Positions 7,428 through 15,716 are shown, numbered from the stretch's first letter. The stretch: DNA of 21,658 nucleotides from CBDULX01 sp965368175 (GCA_965368175.1 CBDULX010000025.1:1-21658); one strand, 5' to 3'. Notes: generated by a model from the letters alone, not told the origin. Numbers and translations: made by a program.

Positions 7428-8069
7428 ATGTCTATGCAAACGGTGCTTGTGCTCGAAGATCACCCGGAAACACGACAATGGCTCTTACAAATCATTGAAC
7501 AGGCGTTCAAGCAGACCACTATATTTGAAGCCTCCTCCCTGGCCCAGGCCCGAAAACTACTGCAACAACACCAATTCGACCTGGCCCTGATCGACCTCAA
7601 TCTTCCCGATGGCAATGGTGTTGAAATTATTCGCGAAATAAGCCACCACAATCCTGAAACTTATTGTGTGGTTGCCACCATATTTGACGATGACGATTAC
7701 CTGTTCCCTGCCCTGGAAGCGGGAGCCCAGGGGTATTTATTAAAAGAACAGACCACAGATGAATTTATTCTAAGTCTACAGGGAATCATTAAAGGCGAGC
7801 CACCCATTTCACCCACGATTGCCCGTAAGATGATCAACCATTTTCACAGCAACCAGAGTAAATCAGACAAGCCAGAACTATCCGACCGGGAAAAAGAAAT
7901 TTTAAGCGCAATTGCCAAGGGTCTGAGCCGAAATGAGGCCGCCGAAATTCTGGGTATTACCGGTAACACAGTCGCCACTCATTTAAAAAGCATTTATGGA
8001 AAACTCAATGTCTCCAATCGTGCACAAGCCACGCTGGAAGCTCTGCGACTAGGGCTGGTTAAGCCCTGA
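7428..8069 (+). CDS. NarL/FixJ-family response regulator
   Basis: A 213-residue two-domain transcription factor. The receiver domain (1-125) has acidic Glu10-Asp11, phosphoacceptor Asp56 in ALIDLNLPDG, Thr84 and Lys106 in GYLLKE, so it should be phosphorylatable. A short linker leads to a LuxR-type helix-turn-helix at about 148-213 (LSDREKEILSAIAKGLSRNEAAEILGI, then NTVATHLKSIYGKLNVSNRA). It is the partner of the kinase just upstream. Targets are unknown; autoregulation of the SCP2-like/kinase/regulator operon is a reasonable guess. A second ATG two codons downstream is an alternative start of no functional consequence. Confidence 0.93.
   Translation: MSMQTVLVLEDHPETRQWLLQIIEQAFKQTTIFEASSLAQARKLLQQHQFDLALIDLNLPDGNGVEIIREISHHNPETYCVVATIFDDDDYLFPALEAGAQGYLLKEQTTDEFILSLQGIIKGEPPISPTIARKMINHFHSNQSKSDKPELSDREKEILSAIAKGLSRNEAAEILGITGNTVATHLKSIYGKLNVSNRAQATLEALRLGLVKP
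8051..8067 (+). terminator. Hairpin at the end of the response-regulator gene
   Basis: AGGGCT (8051-8056) pairs with AGCCCT (8062-8067) around a five-base loop, overlapping the last codons. GCCC (8063-8066) can alternatively pair with GGGC (8071-8074). No T-run follows, so a true intrinsic terminator is doubtful; the heptad palindrome just downstream may contribute to the 3' end. Confidence 0.3.
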
Positions 8070-8082
8070 AGGGCAAACGTAT

Positions 8083-8201
8083 AGTTATAAGTCGTAAGTC
8101 GTAAGTCGTAAGTAAAAAACCAGGATCAGTGACTGGCCACAGTAAAGCACTGTTTATATTCAGGCTTTTACTTGCAACTTACGACTTATAACTTGTAACT
8201 T
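8083..8201. repeat. Intergenic heptad inverted repeat, family B copy 1
   Basis: The left part has AAGT at exact 7-base steps (8089, 8096, 8103, 8110) with CGT between them. The right part has ACTT at 7-base steps (8170, 8177, 8184, 8191, 8198). A perfect 17-base inverted repeat joins 8083-8099 (AGTTATAAGTCGTAAGT) and 8177-8193. The loop region contains a small hairpin ACAGT/ACTGT at 8139-8153. The right arm recurs at 14364-14381 with one mismatch in 18. The element fills most of the gap between the response regulator and hrpA. Confidence 0.85.
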
Positions 8202-8249
8202 TCTTACGCCATCGCATAATACTTCGCTCCAGTCGTTTATTGAGTTTCC

Positions 8250-11200
8250 ATGCCCAGTTCAGCCAAAAAAACCAGCCTGCAACAATGCCGTGATCTTCTG
8301 GATCGATGCTGGTTACTCGACCGACAGAAATTTGTCCGCCAGATTCAGAAACATACAACACAGAAATCCCCGAAACAGAGTGTCGATAATTTATTAAAGG
8401 CCATGCACACCTCGATCGAACGGGTAGAACAGCGCATCAAAAATTACCCGTTGCTGCAATTCCCTGAGGACCTACCGGTCAGTCAGAAAAAAGATGAAAT
8501 ACGGGAAGCGATCGACAATCATCAGGTCATTATCCTGTGTGGTGAGACCGGCTCTGGTAAAACGACACAGTTGCCCAAAATATGCCTGCAACGGGGTTCT
8601 GGTAGTCGAGGTTTGATGTGCCATACACAGCCTCGACGTCTGGCCGCCCGAGCTGTAGCCAGCCGAATTGCCGAGGAACTGAATACAGAACTGGGTGCCC
8701 AGGTCGGCTATAAGGTCCGTTTCACTGACCAGGTGAGCGAGCAAAGCTATATCAAACTGGTTACTGATGGCATACTGCTGGCGGAAATCCACCATGACCC
8801 TTATCTCAGTCAATATGACACCATTATCGTGGATGAGGCACATGAACGTAGTCTTAATATCGACTTTCTACTGGGCTACCTGAAACGCCTGTTACCGAAA
8901 CGGCCCGACCTGAAACTGATTATCACCTCGGCCACCATCGATCCGGAACGGTTTTCCAGTCATTTCAACAAGGCACCGATTATTATGGTGTCAGGGCGTA
9001 CTTATCCGGTGGAAGTCCGCTATCACCCCTTACATGGTGACGACGAAGACGAACGTCAGAAAGATCTCGTACAGGGTATTTCCGATGCGATCGATGAACT
9101 CTCACGCCTCGATCGCAGGGACATACTGGTGTTCCTGAGTGGCGAACGAGATATTCGTGAAGCGACCCAGTTCCTTCAAAAGCGGCAGTTACCGAACACC
9201 GAAATACTGCCCCTGCTGGCACGATTATCGGCCGCAGAACAGAACCGGATATTTCATACCTCATCGAAACGACGGATTGTGCTGTCGACCAATGTTGCCG
9301 AAACCTCTCTTACCGTGCCCGGCATCAAGTATGTAATTGATTCCGGTGTCGCCAGGATTTCCCGCTATTCCTGGCACAGCAAAATCCAGCGCCTGCCAGT
9401 AGAAAAAATATCACAGGCATCGGCCAACCAGCGCAAGGGCCGGTGTGGACGCGTCAGTGAAGGTGTTTGTATTCGCCTGTATTCAGAAGAGGACTTTGCT
9501 AATCGGCCGGAATTCACCGATCCAGAAATCCAGCGCACCAACCTGGCTTCGGTAATACTACAGATGGAAAACATGCAGCTGGGCCATGTCGAGGACTTCC
9601 CATTTATCGAACCACCAGACGGCCGCCTGGTTCGTGACGGTTATAAACTGTTATTCGAACTGGGTGCCCTCGATGATAAACAGCAGATTAGTAAACTGGG
9701 CAAACAACTGTCACGACTGCCCATCGAACCCCGCATTGGACGTATGTTACTGGAAGCAGATAAAGAGTCCTCCCTCAGCGAAGTGTTAATCATAGCTTCA
9801 GCTTTGGCGGTGCAGGATCCTCGTGAACGGCCCATGGACAAACAGCAGGCCGCGGACGAAGTGCAGAAGATATTTCAGGATAACCGATCGGATTTTCTCG
9901 GCTTTCTCAATCTCTGGCAAGTTTATCAGCGACAGAAAAAACAGCTATCCAGCAGCAAGCTTCGTAAGTGGTGTAAAGACCATTTTATTTCCTGGCTACG
10001 CATGCGCGAGTGGCTGGACACTCATCGACAGATCAAACATATGCTGAAGGACCTGCATTTACGCTTTAATAGCAGTGAAGCGAACTACGATGCTATCCAC
10101 CGAGCTTTATTGAGCGGTCTACTGGGAAATCTGGGTTTCAAGGACGACAAACACCAATACCTTGGCGCACGCAACCGCAGGTTTCAGATTTTCCCCGGCT
10201 CAGCCCTGTTTAATAAAGGCCCGAAGTGGTTGATGGCTGCTGAAATTGTGGAAACATCCAGAGTCTACGCCCGCACTATCGCAAAGGTAGATCCACTGTG
10301 GGTTGAACAAAAAGCCCAGCATTTGTTAAAGCGCAGTTACACCGAGCCACACTGGGAAAAACGCAATGCCCAGGTCGCCGCCTTCGAGTGCAGCACACTT
10401 TATGGATTAATCATTCATCCTCAGCGCAAAATCAATTATGGCCCGGTTGCACCGGCAGAATCCCGTGAAATTTTTATACGTTCGGCACTGGTCAATGGTG
10501 ACTTCGACTGCAGGGATAATTTCTTTCAGCATAATCAGTCACTCATCGAACAACTGCAGACACTGGAAGCTAAATCCCGTCGACAGGACATACTGGTGGA
10601 TGAAGATAGTCTGTTTAACTTCTATGATCAACGCATTCCGGAAAACATTTACAGTGGCCCTCAGTTTTTTAAATGGCTAAAAACCATTGATACAGATACT
10701 CTTAAACTCACTCGCGAACAGTTGATGCAACACGATGCCAATGGCATTACCGGTGATCAGTTTCCCGATTTCCTGGAGCTCAATGGAGCCCGTTATCCAC
10801 TTGAATATCACTTTGATCCCAGCCATAAACGTGATGGCATTACTCTCATTACGCCTCTGGCAGGCCTCAATCCCATCGAACCCAGCCACTGCGAATGGCT
10901 GGTACCCGGTATGTTGCATGAAAAAATGGTACAGCTGATTCGCAGTCTGCCCAAACAGCTAAGAAAAAATTTTGTTCCGGCCCCTAACTTTGCCGATATC
11001 TGCATGGAGACACTGCAACCCTCAGACCTGTCACTCACCACTGCCATGTCAAATCAGTTGAAAAAAATTACCGGCACTGAAATACCCTATGATGCCTGGC
11101 AACTCCAGACCCTGGATGACCACCTCATAATGAATATCCGTGTAATTGACAGTGAAGGCAACAGCCTGGCAGAGGGCCGTAATCTGCAGCTGCTAAAAAA

Positions 11201-12116
11201 CCAGCTGGCAGGTATAGAACCAGAACCGATAACCGATACAACAGAGCAAAATATTGGGCAGGACGAAGTGGGCCCTGAAATACTCGATAATTTTCCAGAT
11301 GAAATTAATGCTGAATCCCAGGGCATACAACTCAAACTCTACCCGGCATTGCATAAAGAAGGCAGCAAGGTTGCCCTGCGACTGTACCATGCCAGGAATG
11401 AAGCCGATCATCACCATCACACCGGACTTCGCCAGCTCTATATCAATGCCTTACCGGAACAGGTACGCCAGCTTAAATCCAGCCTGCCCGGGATACATCA
11501 ACTCTGTATGCACTACACCAGTCTGGGAAAATGTGATGAACTGAAACAGGCCATACTCGATGCCACCATTGACCAGCTGTTCACCCAACATCAAGTTAAC
11601 AGCACAGATGATTTTCAACGTATAAGGGATGAGGGCCGTAGCGAAATGACAAATGTAGCCAGTGACTGGTGTCAACTGCTATCCAGTATCCTCAAGGCAC
11701 ATCATCAAATTCGCAAACAGCTGAAAAACCCGCCCTTAAGCTGGCTGGATGCGATGAATGATATCCAGAACCAGATCAATCACCTGTTCCCGGCCAATTT
11801 CATCACCCTTACCGAACGTGAATGGCTGGAACAATACCCCCGCTATCTCAAAGGAATAGAGCTTCGGCTGAACAAAATCCAGGACAACCCGACCCGAGAC
11901 CGAAAATGCCGTCTGGAATTTGAATCCCTGTGGAATGAATACGACAAACGCGCCCAACAAATTGCTAAACAGCACATCGATTCACCGCAACTCAACTATT
12001 ATCGCTGGATGCTCGAGGAATACCGCATTTCTCTATTTGCACAAACACTAAAAACACTGTTTCCAGTGTCAGTGAAACGCCTCAGGCAGTACTGGTCGGA
12101 TATTTCAGACGCATGA
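8250..12116 (+). CDS. hrpA: ATP-dependent RNA helicase HrpA (DEAH box)
   Basis: A 1288-residue DEAH/RHA helicase, close to the roughly 1300 residues of E. coli HrpA. In E. coli HrpA rescues stalled or collided ribosomes and processes some mRNAs. Motifs: Walker A GETGSGKT (98-105), TQPRRLAARAVA (motif Ia, 126-137), DEAH (195-198), SAT (227-229), STNVAETSLTVPGI (motif V) and QRKGRCGR (motif VI). They are followed by the HA2/winged-helix region, the OB-fold and the long C-terminal domain (from about residue 600) typical of HrpA but not of HrpB. The N-terminal extension before the helicase core fits the family. The start ATG lacks a strong ribosome-binding site. It appears monocistronic, bounded on both sides by heptad repeats. 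Confidence 0.97.
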   Translation: MPSSAKKTSLQQCRDLLDRCWLLDRQKFVRQIQKHTTQKSPKQSVDNLLKAMHTSIERVEQRIKNYPLLQFPEDLPVSQKKDEIREAIDNHQVIILCGETGSGKTTQLPKICLQRGSGSRGLMCHTQPRRLAARAVASRIAEELNTELGAQVGYKVRFTDQVSEQSYIKLVTDGILLAEIHHDPYLSQYDTIIVDEAHERSLNIDFLLGYLKRLLPKRPDLKLIITSATIDPERFSSHFNKAPIIMVSGRTYPVEVRYHPLHGDDEDERQKDLVQGISDAIDELSRLDRRDILVFLSGERDIREATQFLQKRQLPNTEILPLLARLSAAEQNRIFHTSSKRRIVLSTNVAETSLTVPGIKYVIDSGVARISRYSWHSKIQRLPVEKISQASANQRKGRCGRVSEGVCIRLYSEEDFANRPEFTDPEIQRTNLASVILQMENMQLGHVEDFPFIEPPDGRLVRDGYKLLFELGALDDKQQISKLGKQLSRLPIEPRIGRMLLEADKESSLSEVLIIASALAVQDPRERPMDKQQAADEVQKIFQDNRSDFLGFLNLWQVYQRQKKQLSSSKLRKWCKDHFISWLRMREWLDTHRQIKHMLKDLHLRFNSSEANYDAIHRALLSGLLGNLGFKDDKHQYLGARNRRFQIFPGSALFNKGPKWLMAAEIVETSRVYARTIAKVDPLWVEQKAQHLLKRSYTEPHWEKRNAQVAAFECSTLYGLIIHPQRKINYGPVAPAESREIFIRSALVNGDFDCRDNFFQHNQSLIEQLQTLEAKSRRQDILVDEDSLFNFYDQRIPENIYSGPQFFKWLKTIDTDTLKLTREQLMQHDANGITGDQFPDFLELNGARYPLEYHFDPSHKRDGITLITPLAGLNPIEPSHCEWLVPGMLHEKMVQLIRSLPKQLRKNFVPAPNFADICMETLQPSDLSLTTAMSNQLKKITGTEIPYDAWQLQTLDDHLIMNIRVIDSEGNSLAEGRNLQLLKNQLAGIEPEPITDTTEQNIGQDEVGPEILDNFPDEINAESQGIQLKLYPALHKEGSKVALRLYHARNEADHHHHTGLRQLYINALPEQVRQLKSSLPGIHQLCMHYTSLGKCDELKQAILDATIDQLFTQHQVNSTDDFQRIRDEGRSEMTNVASDWCQLLSSILKAHHQIRKQLKNPPLSWLDAMNDIQNQINHLFPANFITLTEREWLEQYPRYLKGIELRLNKIQDNPTRDRKCRLEFESLWNEYDKRAQQIAKQHIDSPQLNYYRWMLEEYRISLFAQTLKTLFPVSVKRLRQYWSDISDA

Positions 12117-12124
12117 AAAAAGAT

Positions 12125-12206
12125 GGTTTATGGTTTATGGTTTATGGTTGATGGTTGATGGTCACGGCATTTAACCATTAACGATTAACCATCAACCACT
12201 AACCAT
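12125..12206. repeat. Intergenic heptad inverted repeat, family A copy 2
   Basis: The left part is five tandem 7-base units starting at 12125 (GGTTTAT three times, GGTTGAT twice) followed by a degenerate sixth. The right part (12170-12206) is the inverted version, reading on the minus strand as GGTTAGT, GGTTGAT, GGTTAAT, CGTTAAT, GGTTAAA. Positions 12170-12191 match the right arm of the copy after priA in 21 of 22 bases. It begins just after the hrpA stop codon. Confidence 0.85.
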
Positions 12207-12283
12207 GGTTTTTATTGACCCGTTTCAAGGCGAGATTCGCTGTGCCTGCTATGCTGTAACCATTCGATGCATCTGATACCCGT

Positions 12284-13330
12284 ATGACAAAACTTCGACT
12301 CTACTCATTTTTATCACTATTCATTATTTTCCTGCCACCAGGCCAGGCCAGTGAGGGTGAAGCCCTGTACCTGGATAATTGCGCTACCTGTCATGGCAAT
12401 GATGGGCATGGCGGCGTTGGAATACCCCTTTCACTACCCTCATTCCTGGAACAGGTGTCGGATGAGTACCTGCACCTGACTATTCGAACAGGTCGCCCTG
12501 GCCGTATCATGCCGCCGTTTTATCGTCTGTCTGAGAAACAGATCAAACAGATTATTGGCCATATTCGAAGCTGGCAAAAAACGCCTGTTCCTCACTGGGA
12601 TAATGTCACACTCGCCGGTAATGCAGAAAAAGGCAAACAGTTATTCAATAAACATTGTGTCAGTTGCCATGGCGAAAATGCCAGAGGAGGCAAGGGCACA
12701 GGTTTAATGTTCTCTCGCCCTCGTAACTTGCCAATCACGGCACCGGCATTGAACAACCAGGGGTTTTTAATTTCTGCCCGAGACCCGATGATTAAACACA
12801 TCATAATAAATGGTCGCAAGGATACCCCCATGCCTGCCGCCAGAACTCTGGGTATCAACGAATCCTCAGTCAATGATATCGTCAGCTATCTACGTACACT
12901 GCAATTACCTGTGGTCTCAAAAAAAATCAGCCTGGATGATGAGCCTGCCAGCCTGGTTTATGATTCGCCCTATAATTTTGAGGAAACCCTGGATAGCCTT
13001 AAACGTGCCATTGTCGGCATGAACTTTGTTCACATCCGTGACCAGCCACTGGATAGTGGACTGGTAGAAGAAGGCAAGGAAAGCAAACAACACATGTTGG
13101 TGTATTTCTGTAACTTCAATTTCCTCTATGAGGCACTAAGTATTGACCCACGAGTAGGCATGTTCCTGCCCTGTCGCATCACTATTGTGGAAAATGAGGA
13201 GGGTGAAGTAAAACTCATGACCATCAATCCTAAACACCTGAGTCGGCTGTTTAATAATAATGAACTGGATGATGCCTGCAACGAAATGTATCAGGTCTAC
13301 ACCTCGATCCTTGAAGAAGCTACTTTATGA
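12284..13330 (+). CDS. Exported dihaem cytochrome c with C-terminal DUF302 domain
   Basis: A 348-residue exported protein. A signal peptide (about 1-22, ending GQA) precedes two class I cytochrome c domains: haem site CATCH at 33-37 with probable axial Met76 in RIMPPF, and CVSCH at 125-129 with probable axial Met183 in TPMP. From about residue 222 to the end lies a DUF302-like domain (SLVYDSPYNFEETLDSLKRA, then GMFLPCRITIVE and MTINPKHLSRLF). This combination suggests a periplasmic electron-transfer protein whose DUF302 part binds a substrate or partner; the reaction is unknown. The last codon overlaps the next gene by ATGA, so both are translated together, and the second gene also encodes DUF302. 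Two cysteines (276, 297) in the DUF302 part lie outside the haem motifs. The cytochrome call is certain, the DUF302 call fairly so. Confidence 0.85.
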   Translation: MTKLRLYSFLSLFIIFLPPGQASEGEALYLDNCATCHGNDGHGGVGIPLSLPSFLEQVSDEYLHLTIRTGRPGRIMPPFYRLSEKQIKQIIGHIRSWQKTPVPHWDNVTLAGNAEKGKQLFNKHCVSCHGENARGGKGTGLMFSRPRNLPITAPALNNQGFLISARDPMIKHIIINGRKDTPMPAARTLGINESSVNDIVSYLRTLQLPVVSKKISLDDEPASLVYDSPYNFEETLDSLKRAIVGMNFVHIRDQPLDSGLVEEGKESKQHMLVYFCNFNFLYEALSIDPRVGMFLPCRITIVENEEGEVKLMTINPKHLSRLFNNNELDDACNEMYQVYTSILEEATL

Positions 13331-13791
13331 GATACCTCATTCATTATTTCACACTGCTCATACTGCTCTGGTTTTCATACCCGGTAATGGCGGTGGACAC
13401 CGGCGAGTTAATTATGGCTCGATCCAGACAATCTTTTCCTGAAACCATGTCCACCCTGCAACAGGCCATTAAACGTCAGGGCTACACCTTATCCAGAGTT
13501 CAACGGGTCGACATTGGCCTGACCGTTCGCGGTTTTAAAACAGATAAATACCGGGTGGTTTTTTTTGGCAAGGCCGATGAAATACATCGTCTGAGTAAAG
13601 ATTACCCAGAGATAATCCCATATATCCCCCTTAAAATTGCTATTTTTGCCGAGGCTGATGAAACTCTGCTAACCACATCAAACCCTATGGTTCTGGCAGA
13701 TCTATTTCCACAAACCGAGTTAAAAAAAGTATTCAGCCAGTGGCATAGAGATGTAACAGACATTATAAATTTCGTGCAAAATTCAGAATGA
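13327..13791 (+). CDS. Exported DUF302 protein
   Basis: A 154-residue protein with a signal peptide (about 1-22, ending VMA before VDTGELI). The mature part has the DUF302 pattern: a strand and helix FPETMSTLQQAIKRQGYTLSRVQRVD, a middle strand KYRVVFFGK, then IIPYIPLKIAIFAEADETLLTTSNPMVLADLF. Its start overlaps the stop of the cytochrome c/DUF302 gene by four bases (ATGA), showing translational coupling and probably equal amounts of the two proteins. The two DUF302 domains may pair in the periplasm; this is inference. No cysteine or haem motif is present. The function of DUF302 is not known to me. Confidence 0.75.
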   Translation: MRYLIHYFTLLILLWFSYPVMAVDTGELIMARSRQSFPETMSTLQQAIKRQGYTLSRVQRVDIGLTVRGFKTDKYRVVFFGKADEIHRLSKDYPEIIPYIPLKIAIFAEADETLLTTSNPMVLADLFPQTELKKVFSQWHRDVTDIINFVQNSE

Positions 13792-13833
13792 GCACTATGC
13801 TCAAAGTACTTTGTCATTTTATATAACAGGCTC

Positions 13834-14115
13834 ATGGTCAACGAACAACGAAGGCATTTAAGAATTGGCGTCGAAGTCGATATTGAAATGACCGTAGCGG
13901 ATCACCCTGCTGTAGATGTGCATACCCGCAACATCAGCGATGGAGGCCTGTTTATAGTCATCGACAACACTCCCATGCCTCCAGTAGGAACAAGGGTGGC
14001 CGTTAAACTAAAACATTCTCTGGGCGACGGAGAAGAAGCGCCCACCAATCAGGCCCGTGTAGTACGCCATGAACCCGATGGTATTGGCCTTGAATTTATC
14101 AATCTGGAGCAGTAA
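13834..14115 (+). CDS. Single-domain PilZ protein
   Basis: A 93-residue stand-alone PilZ domain. The c-di-GMP-binding signatures are visible: an RRxxxR-type motif near the N-terminus (EQRRHLRIGVEVD, about residues 4-16) and the (D/N)xSxxG motif as NISDGG (about 33-38). The remaining strands VGTRVAVKLK and ARVVRHEPDGIGLEFINLE complete the barrel. It probably acts as a c-di-GMP receptor adaptor for motility or envelope functions. AGG lies six bases before the ATG. The 42-base gap after the DUF302 gene contains a perfect palindrome CAAAGTACTTTG at 13802-13813. It may be the last gene of the cytochrome operon or separately expressed. Confidence 0.88.
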   Translation: MVNEQRRHLRIGVEVDIEMTVADHPAVDVHTRNISDGGLFIVIDNTPMPPVGTRVAVKLKHSLGDGEEAPTNQARVVRHEPDGIGLEFINLEQ

Positions 14116-14200
14116 TACATATGGGCATCAGCTTAATCAGACCATACTAGTCTGTGTCGAATAACTCCTCACCAAAGTAGTCATTACATAAAAAACTTTA

Positions 14201-14268
14201 CCACAGAGACCCAGAGCGCACAGAGTATTTTATTGTTAAGTACTTAGTGTCCTCTGATACTCTGCGGC
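14201..14268. repeat. Intergenic inverted repeat with CAGAG units
   Basis: The left arm reads CCACAGAG, three bases, then CAGAG (14201-14216), with a further CACAGAG at 14219-14225. The right arm, read on the minus strand from 14267, gives CCGCAGAG, three bases, then CAGAG with the same spacing. A perfect palindrome TAAGTACTTA (14237-14246) lies in the centre. The build resembles the heptad palindromes elsewhere in this window but the unit spacing is 8 to 9. The rest of the 265-base gap shows no gene. Confidence 0.6.
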
Positions 14269-14363
14269 AGAAATTAAATAAAAGTGTCTGGCTGATAAAC
14301 CAATAGTTAATATGAAATGAAAATGAGGCAGACTCAGTTAATAGTTTTCCCGATAATACCCAA

Positions 14364-14384
14364 ACTTAAGACTTATAACTTCAA
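14364..14384. repeat. Heptad repeat, family B solitary arm
   Basis: Three ACTT units at exact 7-base steps (14364, 14371, 14378). Positions 14364-14381 match the right arm of the family B element at 8177-8194 in 17 of 18 bases. No partner arm is visible in the adjoining gap. It overlaps the stop codon of the HDOD gene, so repeat insertion or decay may have set that gene's 3' end. Confidence 0.65.
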
Positions 14385-15238
14385 GATCCAGGCTTCCTGG
14401 TAAAAATCAAATCCATAGACATCTGCCACTGCTGATCCGCTTCTTCTTTAACCCTGGACAATACGTCAGGACCCAGACCGGTAACACTCCAGCTACCCTC
14501 GGCCACTTCCAGCTCCTCTGTCACTGGCCTGTCAGCAATTGCAGCCTCTGCAATCTTGGTAGCTATATGCACAATAGTGGTTTCCAGTTTGAAATCTTCT
14601 TTAGCCTTATTCGGTTCAAGGTGATATTGAGTTACCTGCCGCAGGCTTTCAGGCAGGTCCAGCTTCTTCATTAATTCAGCACCCACTTCAGCATAATCAA
14701 AACCCAGTATCTCTCTTTCTGCCTGGTAAAGTTCGATCTTTTCATCTTCTGCCAGCTCAAGTGCGTCCCTGGTTTGTTCCGGTATTTGCTGGTACATCAC
14801 CAGGTGGCCAATATCATGCAACAGACCGGCCACAAATGGTCGTTCGGTATCTATACCTTCACAGTAAAAAGCCAGCAAACGTGATGCGGCGGCACAATAC
14901 ACACTATTCATCCAGAAATCATATATGTTCAGGCTGTCATTGGTAAAACCTGAAAAGTTATTCACTACCGTGGTTGCCAGCGCCAGATCATGTACCTGCC
15001 GAGTACCCAGCATGTTTATGGCTCGTGATATGGTGTCGATTTTAGAAGCAAACCCATAAAACGGGCTGTTTACCATTTTCAGTAATCTGGTGGTCAGGCT
15101 GGGATCCTGGCTAATGACCTGTGCCACATCTGCCATAGAGGAATTAGGGGAATCAATGACACTTTTTAACCGCAGATAGGCATCCGGTAGAGAGATCAGC
15201 TTTATTGAATGATTAACCAGGTCTTTGGCGGTTTGCAT
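14381..15238 (-). CDS. HDOD-domain signalling protein
   Basis: A 285-residue cytoplasmic protein. An HDOD domain spans roughly residues 10-210: QDPSLTTRLLKMVNSPFYGF (45-64), SRAINMLGTRQVHDLALA (71-88) and the degenerate HD centre PFVAGLLHDIGHLVMYQ, with His141-Asp142 and His145. HDOD proteins are HD-superfamily relatives usually tied to signal transduction, often in organisms with c-di-GMP systems, and most are thought to lack phosphohydrolase activity. No receiver or EAL domain is fused. A ribosome-binding sequence AGGTG precedes the start codon. The C-terminal 75 residues are less conserved. It converges with pilZ across a repeat-bearing gap. Confidence 0.9.
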   Translation of the reverse strand: MQTAKDLVNHSIKLISLPDAYLRLKSVIDSPNSSMADVAQVISQDPSLTTRLLKMVNSPFYGFASKIDTISRAINMLGTRQVHDLALATTVVNNFSGFTNDSLNIYDFWMNSVYCAAASRLLAFYCEGIDTERPFVAGLLHDIGHLVMYQQIPEQTRDALELAEDEKIELYQAEREILGFDYAEVGAELMKKLDLPESLRQVTQYHLEPNKAKEDFKLETTIVHIATKIAEAAIADRPVTEELEVAEGSWSVTGLGPDVLSRVKEEADQQWQMSMDLIFTRKPGS

Positions 15239-15427
15239 TTTGGCACCTGCTACTATTTATTAGACTTAACCCTGAAATCTGCACAGATGAGAATTACGAA
15301 GTACATTCAGCCTACCCTCACATCTGAGCACCCTTTATAATAAAGTAGCAGATGGTGGCATTTCTGCCACTAACTGGACGACTTTTTGCTCAATTTCAAT
15401 GCCATTTACCCGTATTCATTTACTTAA
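15239..15427. other. Intergenic region upstream of the HDOD gene
   Basis: No gene is supportable here. It must contain the HDOD promoter on the minus strand; I could not fix -35 and -10 boxes with confidence. A near-palindrome CTTTATAATAAAG lies at about 15343-15355, and a hairpin GTGGCA/TGCCAC with a four-base loop is at 15355-15370. Confidence 0.4.
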
Positions 15428-15584
15428 TGAACCTCTGATTAAGTCTGGTTGAATTTAGGCTGCGATAAAAGTGTTTAGATTTTTCACAAAATGAGTCGGG
15501 ATTTTATTCTATAGCAATGAACTTCGGGGAAAATCCGGACGCTTTTAGCCAGCATAAAACAATCATGACCTGATCAGAGGTTCC
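15428..15584. mobile_element. MITE-like element with terminal inverted repeats and TTAA duplication
   Basis: A perfect 11-base inverted repeat GAACCTCTGAT (15429-15439) / ATCAGAGGTTC (15573-15583) extends to about 17 bases with two mismatches (GAACCTCTGATYARGTC). The tetranucleotide TTAA lies immediately outside both ends (15424-15427 and 15585-15588), as expected for a target duplication. The 157-base body has no coding capacity, so it would need a transposase in trans. TTAA fits the YTAR target of IS5-group elements, but I do not assign a family. Confidence 0.7.
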
Positions 15585-15716
15585 TTAAAACAGCAAACAC
15601 CCGCCTTCACATCTGTATCATCATTTATTTATTCCAGTCAAACCGGCTCTGCTGCTATGGTTAATGCGCTGCTGATTATTTATTAGCCATACTCATAAAA
15701 CATACTGGGGCACCCT

